Source: DASQPR01 sp963797675
GTDB lineage: Bacteria; Actinomycetota; Actinomycetes; Mycobacteriales; Micromonosporaceae
DNA length: 64,000 bases
Assembly: GCA_963797675.1 (NCBI GenBank)
Contig: CAWCQQ010000006.1
Span: forward strand, 186,001-250,000
Direction: 5' to 3'
Shown here: piece after piece, positions 51,391 through 59,722 of the stretch
Numbering within the stretch: position 1 is the stretch's first letter
Layout of the letters: each line of letters opens with the position of its first letter
Notes under the pieces: generated by a model
The model's input: only the letters and a program-made list of their open reading frames with translations
The model's database searches: none
What the model was told of the DNA's origin: nothing
Made by a program: the position numbers and the translations under genes

Positions 51391-52240
51391 CCCTGGGTGA
51401 AGTCTCGGCGTCGCAGCAGCGTGTAGCCGACGCCGAGGCAGACGGTGAGGTAGACGACCGATGTGATCAGGCCGTGCACGATCGGCTGGTAGAACGCGTG
51501 CGCCGCGAACAGCCCGTGCCACGCGTCGAACGGTGTCGATAGCAGCGTGACCCGGACCGCGCCGCTACTGCCGACGAACGCGTACAGCTGCATCAGGCCG
51601 CCGACCGCGACCGGACCGATCACACCCGCCAGCGCGTGTCGGGTGGCGATCGAGAACAGCAGGCCGAGAGCGGTGAAAGCGAGCGCCGGCATGGTCGCGA
51701 CCCCCAGCTCGCCAGCGCAAGCTCGGTGGCGTGCCCGGCCGGGATCAGTGTGCCGGACAGGCCGACGAGGCTCTGGTGGCCGACGATCAGCAAACCGGAG
51801 ACCGTGCTCGACAGAAAAAGCAAACCCATCAGGACCAGGGTGTACGTCATCGCGGCGAGCGTCTTGCCGGTAAAGATCGCGCCACGCCCGGGCGACCGAG
51901 TGATGATCATCTTCCACGTGCCGTAGTGGTCCTCGGCCGCGAAGATGTCGCCGGCGACGAGCCCGGTCAGCAGCGGCACCGCGTACTGCGTGACGAACGT
52001 CAGGATCAGCAACGGAATCGCCGCGCCGGAGACGTGTACCCATCGGCCGAAGAGCGTGTCGGACGGCGTCTGCTGCTGCGAACTGAGCACCAGCGTGGCC
52101 GCGACCGGACCGAACAGACACGCGAGTACGGCGATGCGTACCCGCCACTGTGCGGTGAGTTTCTCCAGTTCCCAGTGGTAGACGGTGAGCGTGGCGACGT
52201 GTGTGCGGGTCCGGCTCGGCACCGACATCGTGATGGTCAC
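51387..52240 (-). pseudogene. ABC-2 type permease, frameshifted
   Basis: From GTG 52240 (GTGA overlap with the ATPase stop) the frame gives four hydrophobic segments: LTAQWRVRIAVLACLFGPVA, IPLLILTFVTQYAVPLLTGL, the GDIFAAEDHYGTWKMIITRS block typical of ABC-2 permeases, and LMGLLFLSSTVSGLLI. At 51701-51705 a run of five C (five G on the coding strand) should be six: the frame changes after LALASWG and the protein continues in the next frame as VATMPALAFTALGLLFSIA to the last helix (LITSVVYLTVCLGVGYTLL). Adding one base restores about 284 residues. A homopolymer error or a real mutation. Confidence 0.85.
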
Positions 52241-53241
52241 GAGCGCGCCCCGACCGCGACCGCGGCGTCCGGTTCGGCATCGGTCAGGCTGAAGAACAGC
52301 GCCTCCAGCGGGGTCGTCTCGAGCCGCAGCGTACGGACCGCGATGCCGGCCTGCCCGAGCGCGATCACCAGGCGATCCATCCGCTCCGGCGACGCGCTGA
52401 CCGACAGGCCGCCGTCCGGGTGCGGTAAAGCGTCCATCATGCCGCTCGCCCGATCGTCGTCGCTCGTGGTGATGTAGTGCACTGGCGACGGCGCGCGGGA
52501 CTGCAGTTCCTCGACCGCTCCGGCGTACGCGACGCGGCCGGTCCGCAGGATCGTCACGGCGTCGCACAGAACTTCGACGTCGCTCATGATGTGGCTGCTC
52601 ATCAGCACGGTGAGTCCGCTGTCGGCGAGCGATCGGATCAGTGTCCGCATGTCGCGTGCGCCGGCCGGATCCAGACCGTTCGCGGGCTCGTCCAGGATCA
52701 GCAGCCGCGGTGATCGCAGCAGAGCGGCGGCGATGCCGAGCCGCTGGCGCATGCCCAGGGAATACCGTGACGTCTTCTCGTGCGCTCGATCCGCGAGTCC
52801 GACCGCTGCGAGGGCTTCGTCCACCTGGCGGGTCCCGTCGTAGGCGGCCAGCATCTCCAGGCTCCGATAGCCGGTGAGGTAGGGGTAGAAGCGGGGGCTT
52901 TCGACGAATCCGGCGACACCGTCGAGGCCGTGCCGACGTCCGAGGATACGCAGAGCGCCCGCGTCGGGGCGGACCAGCCCGAAGAGCATCCGTAGCAGCG
53001 TGGTCTTGCCGGCACCGTTCGGGCCGAGCAGGCCGTGCACCGAGCCGACTCGGACATGGAGGTCGACGTGATCGACGGCGGTAGCCGCACCGAACCGTTT
53101 GGTCAGCCCGGTCGCCTCGACGGCGTACTCCCCATCGAGGGCACGGTCCCTATTGACGGGACGGTCTCCAATGACGGCACCGTCGAGATCGACGACATCG
53201 TCCCCGTCGACAGGACTATCGATACCATCGGTCACAGCCAT
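52237..53241 (-). CDS. ABC transporter ATP-binding protein
   Basis: 334 residues from ATG 53241 (a GTG at 53235 is possible). An unusual 40-residue Asp/Val-rich start with repeated DGD/DRP phrases precedes a normal ATPase: Walker A GLLGPNGAGKTTLLRML (about residue 75), signature YSLGMRQRLGIAAALL (the LSGGQ variant YSLGM of ABC-2 drug and antibiotic exporters), Walker B LLILDEPANGLDPAG, H-loop MSSHIMSDVEVL. The C-terminal 90 residues are the usual accessory domain. First of three overlapping genes (ATPase, permease, lipoprotein), likely cotranscribed with the kinase 83 bp upstream. Confidence 0.93.
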   Translation of the reverse strand: MAVTDGIDSPVDGDDVVDLDGAVIGDRPVNRDRALDGEYAVEATGLTKRFGAATAVDHVDLHVRVGSVHGLLGPNGAGKTTLLRMLFGLVRPDAGALRILGRRHGLDGVAGFVESPRFYPYLTGYRSLEMLAAYDGTRQVDEALAAVGLADRAHEKTSRYSLGMRQRLGIAAALLRSPRLLILDEPANGLDPAGARDMRTLIRSLADSGLTVLMSSHIMSDVEVLCDAVTILRTGRVAYAGAVEELQSRAPSPVHYITTSDDDRASGMMDALPHPDGGLSVSASPERMDRLVIALGQAGIAVRTLRLETTPLEALFFSLTDAEPDAAVAVGARS

Positions 53242-53324
53242 CGACCGTAGTCAACGCCGTCGACGTGCAGGAGTCGCCGACGCGAACATCAGGTGACGAC
53301 CGTGGGCCTGGCTGGGCGTACCTC

Positions 53325-54992
53325 CTAGTCCTTGCCCTTGCCGTGACCGCCACCATCGCCGTTACCGTGACCACCGCCGTTACCGTCGCCGCCGCCATGG
53401 TTCGCGGGCGTGGTGACCACGCTGGTCGCGCCGGTGACGACGGCCGCGCACGTTGACCCGCCGATCCGGAAGTCCGTCGGGAGCGGATTCGTGCCCTGGT
53501 AGGTCGCGTGGATCGGCACGGTCACGGTCGAGCCGGGGTGCAGCGGCTCGTCGGTCGTCGGCCGGATCAGGACCGACGTGCCACTCTGAATCAGCGTCGC
53601 CGAGTACGGGCTGCCCTCGCGCGGTGTCACGGTCACCTGCTTGCCGGTCTCGATCGTCTGTCGACCGGGGAATGCGAAGCTCGCCTGCCAAGCCGGCTCA
53701 TCGACGGTGCCGACGTTGGCAACCGTCAGATTCGCGGTGAAATCGGTGCCCGAGTCGCGGACCACGGCGAACCCGGCCTGGCATTGGGCCTGGGCGGTAG
53801 GAGTCGCGGCCGATGGCGTATCGCGGCCCCAGAGTGCCCAGGCGCCGATCAGAGCCCCGACGACCACGATCGCGATCGAGCCGGCCGCGATCGTGGTTCG
53901 CCGCGACCGGTGCCGAACCGGTGCGGTCAACATCATCGTCCGCGTCATCGCTCGGGTTCGGGCGGTTGGCGGTACGGATCCGAGCGACGGCACGGAGGCG
54001 ATCGCCGGACCTGCGCCGGTCGCCTGGTCGGCGCCGGCATCCCGTACCGAACCGTCCCGCACCAAACCGTCCGGTACCGAACCGTCCGGCATGACTGCGC
54101 CAGAGCCGGCGACCCCGGTAGAGCCGACGACCGCGCCTCGTGAGGCCAGGCTCGTCGGCTTCGTGCCGGCGCCTACCTGCTCGAGTACGGCGGCGGCGAC
54201 CGCTGCGATCGGGCGTACCTGCGGCTCCTTGTCCAGGCACGCGGCGACCAGGTTCGCGATCGCGGGCGGCAGGCCGTCGATGGGTCCGAGCGGCGCCGGC
54301 TCCAGCAGTAGGTGCGCGTGGAGAACCCGGGTCCGGGTGTCCTCGTCCCAGGGCAGGTGCCCGCTGAGCATGCAGTAGAGCAGCACGCCGAGGGAGTAGA
54401 TGTCGGCGGCACCGCCGACCGGTGCGCCGATGATGCGCTCCGGCGCGACGAACGCCGGCGTGCCGAGCAGGCGTCCGTCGTCGTCGGAGTCCGCATCGCC
54501 GATCGCCGCGCTGATTCCGAAGTCGATCACCTTGAGGCCGCCCGGCGTCATGATGACGTTGTCCGGCTTGATGTCGCGGTGGACCAGCCCTCGGGCGTGC
54601 GCCGCGGCCAGCGCATCGGCGATCTGCGCGCCGATCGAGACCGCGTCGCGCCACGGTAGCGCGGTATCCGGGCGCATCCACCGGGAGAGCGGCTCACCCT
54701 CGACGAACTCCATCACGATGTACGGCAAGCCGGCATCCGTCTCGCCGTAGTCGTAGACCTGGGCGATGCGGGCATGGTTCAGGCCCCCGGCCGCGCGTGC
54801 CTCGTCGCGAAGCAGACGCCGCAACCGGGGATCGTCGAGGTGCGAGACCATCTTCACCGCAACGGTCCGGTTCAGAACGTCGTCGTGGGCACGCCACACC
54901 ACCGACATGCCGCCGCGGCCGATCAGCTCGACCAGCCGATAGCGACCGTCCACCATGTCACCGTTCAGCATCTCGCCGTTGTGCACCGTCAC
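53325..54992 (-). CDS. Membrane Ser/Thr protein kinase with an extracellular CBM2-like domain
   Basis: 555 residues from GTG 54992. Kinase domain about 18-270: GRGGMSVVWRAHD, Lys in VAVKMV, catalytic HRDIKPDNVIM, IDFGISAAIG (DFG) and GTPAFVAPERI. A juxtamembrane disordered stretch has in-frame DGS/RDGS repeats. One membrane helix near 375 (SIAIVVVGALIGAWALWG). Outside, about 400-525, a domain like family 2 carbohydrate-binding modules: CQAGFAVVRDSGTDFTANLT, GTVDEPAWQASFAFPG, and ATYQGTNPLPTDFRIGGSTC, with the paired Cys at its ends. The last 25 residues are Gly/His/Asp. No PASTA repeats. It may sense a glucan or chitin. Confidence 0.88.
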   Translation of the reverse strand: MTVHNGEMLNGDMVDGRYRLVELIGRGGMSVVWRAHDDVLNRTVAVKMVSHLDDPRLRRLLRDEARAAGGLNHARIAQVYDYGETDAGLPYIVMEFVEGEPLSRWMRPDTALPWRDAVSIGAQIADALAAAHARGLVHRDIKPDNVIMTPGGLKVIDFGISAAIGDADSDDDGRLLGTPAFVAPERIIGAPVGGAADIYSLGVLLYCMLSGHLPWDEDTRTRVLHAHLLLEPAPLGPIDGLPPAIANLVAACLDKEPQVRPIAAVAAAVLEQVGAGTKPTSLASRGAVVGSTGVAGSGAVMPDGSVPDGLVRDGSVRDAGADQATGAGPAIASVPSLGSVPPTARTRAMTRTMMLTAPVRHRSRRTTIAAGSIAIVVVGALIGAWALWGRDTPSAATPTAQAQCQAGFAVVRDSGTDFTANLTVANVGTVDEPAWQASFAFPGRQTIETGKQVTVTPREGSPYSATLIQSGTSVLIRPTTDEPLHPGSTVTVPIHATYQGTNPLPTDFRIGGSTCAAVVTGATSVVTTPANHGGGDGNGGGHGNGDGGGHGKGKD

Positions 54993-54998
54993 TCATCG

Positions 54999-55004
54999 AA
55001 CGTA
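54999..55004 (-). promoter_or_regulatory. Leaderless-type -10 box (TACGTT) for the kinase gene
   Basis: TACGTT, 6-nt spacer, GTG 54992; supports that start. Confidence 0.5.
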
Positions 55005-55158
55005 CCCCGGCCATCGGGCGACTAAGCAGTCCGCGAACCCTCTCTGTCCGCGAGATCCGTCGGAGCCTCGACCGTCCCGGCATGATCGATCCGGACCGCT
55101 CGCGACGGAATCGTCGATCACGGCGGGCCCGATGCGGGTGGGGGCTGCGCGCTGCCCG

Positions 55159-55164
55159 TACCCT
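55159..55164 (+). promoter_or_regulatory. Leaderless-type -10 box (TACCCT) for the SARP regulator
   Basis: TACCCT, 6-nt spacer, ATG 55171. Two back-to-back boxes, about 155 bp apart, serve the divergent kinase and regulator genes. Confidence 0.45.
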
Positions 55165-55170
55165 CGATCC

Positions 55171-58100
55171 ATGGCGGCCCATGAGTCCGACGCACGTGTC
55201 GGTCTGTCGCTGTGTCTGGCTGGGGAATTCGCCCTGGAGCGGGCCGGCCAACCGATTCCGGTGCTGGAAGTCGGCAGCCGAAAAGCCCGTACGCTGCTGA
55301 AACTTCTCGCGGTCGAACGCGGTCATCGGCTCAGCGCCGACCGCATTGCCGAAGTGCTGTGGGCCGAGCACGCACCGGCGCGTCCGGCGGACAACATCGC
55401 GACCCTGGTCAGCCGCCTGCGTGCCGCGCTCGGACAGGACGTCATCGACGGCAGCCGTGACGGCTATCGACTCGGTGCCGTCACCGTCGATCTGGACGAG
55501 GCGGCCGCCGCGATCACCGCGCGGGTCTCGGTCGATCACGCGTTGCGCGTACTCGGCGACGGTTCGGTGTTGACCGATGAGCCGGACGCCGATTGGATTT
55601 CGCCGGCCCGCTCGGAGGCGGCCCGGTTGCTGCGCGATGCCCGGCACGTGGCCGCGGAGTCGGCGCTGGCCGCCGCCGATCCCGCGGCCGCGCGGATGCT
55701 CGCGCTCGCCGCTGCCACCACCGACCCTTGGGACGAGGCAGCGGTACGCCATCTGATGCGCGCCGAAGCCGCACTGGGTGAGCCGGCGCGCGCACTCGCC
55801 ACGTACGAGCAGTTCCGCGTCCGGGTCGCGGACGAGTTCGGTGCGGACCCGGCGCCGGAGACCAGCGAGATTCACGTCGCGATCCTGCAGAACCGTGCCG
55901 GGTCCATCGCACCGCCGCCGTCCGGAAGATCGCCGTCCGGAGCCGCACCGCCAGCGACACCGTCGTTCGTGACACCGCCGTTCGTGACACCGCCGTTCGT
56001 GACACCGCCCGCTCGTCCGGCGACCGTTCTGGTCGGACGCGACCCCGAGATCGAAGCGCTACGAACGGCATGGCAGGCGGCCGAACGCAAGCAGACCGGC
56101 TGCATCCTGCTCACCGGCGAGGCCGGCATCGGCAAGACCCGGCTCGCCGCCGCGCTCACCGAGGACGTCATCCGCGGCGGCGGCATCGTCCTGTCGGCAC
56201 GGTGCTACGAGGCAGAGCGGTCGCTGTTCCTGCAGCCGATCGTCGAGGCGCTCGGCGCGTACGTCGGTCCGGGTTCGTCCGGCGGCGCATCGATGCCGCC
56301 GTGGACCGCGTCGCTGGTCGAGTTTCTGCCGGAGATCGGCTCACGATCCGGCGAACCGCCGCTCCTGACCGCCGACCGCGGTGACATCGGCCGCCGCCGC
56401 GCGTACGACGCGATCGCCCGTTTCCTGCGTGAACTCGGCGATGCCACGCCGACGCTGCTGGTCCTCGACGATCTGCACAACGCCGGCCTGGGCACGATCG
56501 AGCTGCTGCACTTCGTGATCCGCCAGAGCGCCGGTGCCCGGCTGCTGGTCGTTGCGACCGTCCGTACCGAGGAGGCGGCCGCCGTCACCACGACGCTCGA
56601 CGCCGTTGCGACCTGCATCGAGGTCGGACCGCTGACCGCCGCCGCGGTGGCCTGGCTGGCCGACGAGGCCGGTCATGCCGACATGGCGGACGGCATTCTT
56701 GCGCGTACCCGGGGTCATACGTTGTTCGTCGTGGAGACGCTGCGCGCGTTGACCGCCGATGGTGCGTCCAGCGGTGCTATCCCGGAATCGTTGCAGGCGG
56801 CCGTGCTCGCCCGGGTACGCCGGACCGGAGACGCGGTGGCCGAGCTGCTGCGGGCGGCGGCGGTGCTCGGCGCCCCGATCGAGCCGGACACGCTGGCCCG
56901 GATGCTGGACGTGCCGCCGTCGGTGGCGGTGGCCCAATGCGAGCAGGCGTTGACGGCGCGACTGCTAACGGTCGCCGATCGCGCGTACGAGTTCGCGAAC
57001 GACCTGATCCGCGACGTGATCTACGCGACGATGCCGGCGCCGTCCCGGGTTTCCTATCACCGGCGGGCCGCTGACCTGCTCGGGGACCGCCCCGAGGCGG
57101 TGGGCGCGCACGCCGCCGCGGCTGCGGACTGGGCACGTGCCGCCCGGGCGTGGCTGCTCGCCGGTGAACACGCCCGGGCGCGCGGCGCGGTCGCCGATGC
57201 GCAGCAGCTGCTCACGCTCGGCCTCGATGCCGCCGAGCGGATCGACGACCAGGAGGTGGCATCCCGGATCCGGCTGGCCCGGGGTCGGGCTCGGGACGCC
57301 CTGGTCTCCTACCCGGCGGCCGTGGACGACTTCGCACATGCGGTCGCGCTGGCCCGGGCGACCGGTGACCGCCGGCTGGAGATGCTGGCGCTGCGCGAAC
57401 TCGGCGGCGACGCCATGCTCGCGATGGGCGAACCGATCGGGAACGTCGCCGACAAGCTGCACAGCGCGCTACGGATCGCGGAGGCGCTGGGCGATCGGGT
57501 GGTCGAATCGGATGCGCTGGCCCGCCTTGCGGTGATCGGGTGCAGCCGGCTGAACTTCGTCGACGCGCTCGAATATGGGCACCGTGCGGTCGAGGCGGCG
57601 TACGCGAGCGGCGACGAACGCGCGGTCGCGGTCGCACTGGACGGGCTCAAGACGGCGAACGCGTACCTCGGCGAACTCGCCTCTCTGGCGCCGCTGCTGA
57701 GCGAGCTGGAGCCGCTGTTGCGCCGCCAGAATGATCTCTGGCGGCTGTCGTGGACGGTGCAGGAGAGCGCGTTCGCGGCGATTGCCGCCGGGCGCTGGGA
57801 CGAGGCGATCACCCGCATCGAGGAGGCCCGGCGCATCAACCTGCGCAGCGGCTACCTCGCCTACGACGCCTGGTTCGTCGGCCAGCTGGCCTGGGTGTCT
57901 CGACTGGGCGGTGATCTCGAGCAGGCTCTGGCGTACGGGCGCGAAGCCTACGACCTGACCAGTGGCAGCACGCACTTCTGGTGGCGATCCGCGGCACTCG
58001 CCCAGTACGGCGTCGCGATGCTGGCCGCCGGTGACCGTGACGCCGGCATCGCGGCGCTGGTCGAGGGGCGTACGAGGGCGTCGCGGGATGGTGCCGAGGC

Positions 58101-58377
58101 ATACCGGCTGCGCTGCGTGGCGCCGCTGGCGGAAGCGACCGGCGACGGTCGGCTGCTGGCCGAGGCGGACGCGATGCTGGCCCGGATCGCCGCGCCGACC
58201 GGGTGCGCCTGGCTGCTGGGGGCCGAATGCTATCTGGCGGTCGGTCGGGCCTGGCTGGCCGCCGGCTCGCCCGATCGAGCCGCGACCGTCGTCGCGCCCT
58301 TGATCGCCGCCGCCGAGCGCAACGGCTGGACCTGGGTGTACGAGGCGGCAACCGGGCTGATCGTCGCCAGCGGCTGA
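55171..58377 (+). CDS. AfsR/SARP-family regulator with ATPase and TPR domains
   Basis: 1068 residues from ATG 55171. Residues about 10-100: OmpR-like winged helix (LEVGSRKARTLLKLLAVERG, LSADRIAEVLWAEHAPARPA, DNIATLVSRLRAALG). About 105-245: BTAD domain (ALATYEQFRVRVADEFGADP). A linker repeats FVTPP three times from a 15-bp DNA repeat (55966-56010). About 290-640: AAA ATPase with ILLTGEAGIGKTRLAAALT (Walker A) and LLVLDDLHNAG (Walker B). The rest is TPR-like helices. SARPs turn on secondary metabolite or polysaccharide genes; AfsR is activated by a Ser/Thr kinase, and one lies divergently next door. Confidence 0.9.
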   Translation: MAAHESDARVGLSLCLAGEFALERAGQPIPVLEVGSRKARTLLKLLAVERGHRLSADRIAEVLWAEHAPARPADNIATLVSRLRAALGQDVIDGSRDGYRLGAVTVDLDEAAAAITARVSVDHALRVLGDGSVLTDEPDADWISPARSEAARLLRDARHVAAESALAAADPAAARMLALAAATTDPWDEAAVRHLMRAEAALGEPARALATYEQFRVRVADEFGADPAPETSEIHVAILQNRAGSIAPPPSGRSPSGAAPPATPSFVTPPFVTPPFVTPPARPATVLVGRDPEIEALRTAWQAAERKQTGCILLTGEAGIGKTRLAAALTEDVIRGGGIVLSARCYEAERSLFLQPIVEALGAYVGPGSSGGASMPPWTASLVEFLPEIGSRSGEPPLLTADRGDIGRRRAYDAIARFLRELGDATPTLLVLDDLHNAGLGTIELLHFVIRQSAGARLLVVATVRTEEAAAVTTTLDAVATCIEVGPLTAAAVAWLADEAGHADMADGILARTRGHTLFVVETLRALTADGASSGAIPESLQAAVLARVRRTGDAVAELLRAAAVLGAPIEPDTLARMLDVPPSVAVAQCEQALTARLLTVADRAYEFANDLIRDVIYATMPAPSRVSYHRRAADLLGDRPEAVGAHAAAAADWARAARAWLLAGEHARARGAVADAQQLLTLGLDAAERIDDQEVASRIRLARGRARDALVSYPAAVDDFAHAVALARATGDRRLEMLALRELGGDAMLAMGEPIGNVADKLHSALRIAEALGDRVVESDALARLAVIGCSRLNFVDALEYGHRAVEAAYASGDERAVAVALDGLKTANAYLGELASLAPLLSELEPLLRRQNDLWRLSWTVQESAFAAIAAGRWDEAITRIEEARRINLRSGYLAYDAWFVGQLAWVSRLGGDLEQALAYGREAYDLTSGSTHFWWRSAALAQYGVAMLAAGDRDAGIAALVEGRTRASRDGAEAYRLRCVAPLAEATGDGRLLAEADAMLARIAAPTGCAWLLGAECYLAVGRAWLAAGSPDRAATVVAPLIAAAERNGWTWVYEAATGLIVASG

Positions 58378-58404
58378 GGTGGAGGGGCCGAGCGCAGGTC
58401 GGAG

Positions 58405-58475
58405 CCGTTGCAGCCGGGCTGCAATGCACGTGCAACGGGCCGATGGAGAGTCACAGCGTAACCAATTTGTGACTC
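58405..58475 (+). promoter_or_regulatory. Palindrome cluster upstream of the methyltransferase (candidate operators)
   Basis: TTGCAGCC-G-GGCTGCAA is a perfect palindrome at 58408-58424; CCGTTGCA (58405) and TGCAACGG (58431) form a second, wider pair. GAGTCACA (58448-58455) and TGTGACTC (58468-58475) are a perfect 8-bp inverted repeat with a 12-bp spacer, ending 16 bp before the ATG. Confidence 0.5.
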
Positions 58476-58491
58476 ATCGGAAGGTTTGATC

Positions 58492-59547
58492 ATGGCGATT
58501 AACGACGACAAGCTGATGGACTTCCTGCACAAGTTCGTCGGGGACCTGGGCGCGACGATGGCGGCGGGCAACATCGTCATCGGCCACCGGCTCGGGCTCT
58601 ACAAGGCGCTGGCGGACGGTCCGGCCACCGCGGGCGAACTGGCCACCCGTACCGACACCGTGCCGCGCTACGTGGACGAGTGGCTCCGCGGCCAGGCGGC
58701 CGGTGGATATGTCCAGTTCGACGCCGAGTCCGGCGCATATTCGCTCACCGAGGAGCAGGCGTTCGTCCTGACCAACCCGGACGGCGGCATCTACGCACCG
58801 GGCGCGTTCGTGCTGGCGCTCGGCTCGCTGAAGGCGGAACCGCGGATCACCGAGGCGTTCAAGACCGGCGCCGGGCTCGGATGGCACGAGCAGGATGAGG
58901 ACGTATTCGTCGGGTGCGAGGCGTTCTTCCGCCCGGGCTACATCGCCAACCTCGTGTCCAGTTGGATTCCGGCGCTCGACGGCGTGGACGAGAAGCTGCG
59001 GGCCGGCGGGAAGGTGGCCGATGTCGGCTGCGGGCTCGGCGCGTCGACCGTACTCATGGCGGACGCGTACCCCGCTTCGCAGTTCTCCGGGTTCGACTAC
59101 CACGACGAGTCGATCGAGTTGGCGCGCAAGCGCGCCGCGGACGCCGGAGTCTCCGAGCGTACGGTGTTCGAGACGGCGTCCGCGCAGAACTACCGCGGCA
59201 CCGGATACGACCTGGTCGCGACGTTTGACTGCCTGCACGACATGGGCGATCCGCTCGGCGCGGCCCGGCATATCCGCGAATCGCTCGCGCCGGACGGCAC
59301 GTGGTTGATCGTCGAGCCGATGGCCGGTGACACGGTGTCGGACAACCTGAACCCGGTCGGGCGGGTCTACTACTCGTTCTCCACGTTCCTGTGCGTGCCG
59401 AACGCGCTCTCCCAGACCGGCGGTTACGCGCTCGGTGCGCAGGCGGGCGAGGCCGCGATGCGTCAGCTGGTCACGGATGCCGGATTCACACGTTTCCGTC
59501 GGGCCACCGAAACACCCTTCAACCTGGTGTATGAGGCGCGGCGCTGA
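58492..59547 (+). CDS. SAM-dependent methyltransferase with N-terminal winged helix
   Basis: 351 residues from ATG 58492 (GGAAGG upstream). Residues about 10-100 are a winged-helix-like dimerisation part (NIVIGHRLGLYKALADGPAT, ELATRTDTVPRYVDEWLRGQ). The Rossmann methyltransferase core starts with motif I VADVGCGLGASTVLMADAYP (about 180), then GFDYHDESIELARKRAADAG (motif II) and YDLVATFDCLHDMGDPLGAA (motif IV). The pattern fits small-molecule methyltransferases of actinobacteria, similar to O-methyltransferases but with the HDMGDP acidic motif. Substrate unknown. It follows the SARP regulator by 114 bp and palindromes suggest its own control. Confidence 0.88.
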   Translation: MAINDDKLMDFLHKFVGDLGATMAAGNIVIGHRLGLYKALADGPATAGELATRTDTVPRYVDEWLRGQAAGGYVQFDAESGAYSLTEEQAFVLTNPDGGIYAPGAFVLALGSLKAEPRITEAFKTGAGLGWHEQDEDVFVGCEAFFRPGYIANLVSSWIPALDGVDEKLRAGGKVADVGCGLGASTVLMADAYPASQFSGFDYHDESIELARKRAADAGVSERTVFETASAQNYRGTGYDLVATFDCLHDMGDPLGAARHIRESLAPDGTWLIVEPMAGDTVSDNLNPVGRVYYSFSTFLCVPNALSQTGGYALGAQAGEAAMRQLVTDAGFTRFRRATETPFNLVYEARR

Positions 59548-59568
59548 CGCGCGAGACCCCGACACGGC

Positions 59569-59617
59569 AAGCGGATCGTGCTGAGTTCCAGTAGGTTGGA
59601 CTCGGCACGATCCGCTT
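59569..59617 (+). terminator. Hairpin terminator
   Basis: aagcggatcgtgc (59569-59581) pairs exactly with gcacgatccgctt (59605-59617), followed by T residues, 21 bp after the methyltransferase stop. Confidence 0.85.
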
Positions 59618-59709
59618 TGTCGCTGTTCCGTGCCTGGAATACCGTCAGGTGTCCCTTTCGCGCGCGTATTTGGCCGGAAGCGGGACTACGAGATGAGGAA
59701 GTTAACGGA

Positions 59710-59715
59710 TAGTGT
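59710..59715 (+). promoter_or_regulatory. Leaderless-type -10 box (TAGTGT) for the acyltransferase
   Basis: TAGTGT, 7-nt spacer, GTG 59723. It decides the start, since upstream in-frame ATGs (59630, 59693) have no ribosome site. Confidence 0.45.
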
Positions 59716-59722
59716 CGCGGCC

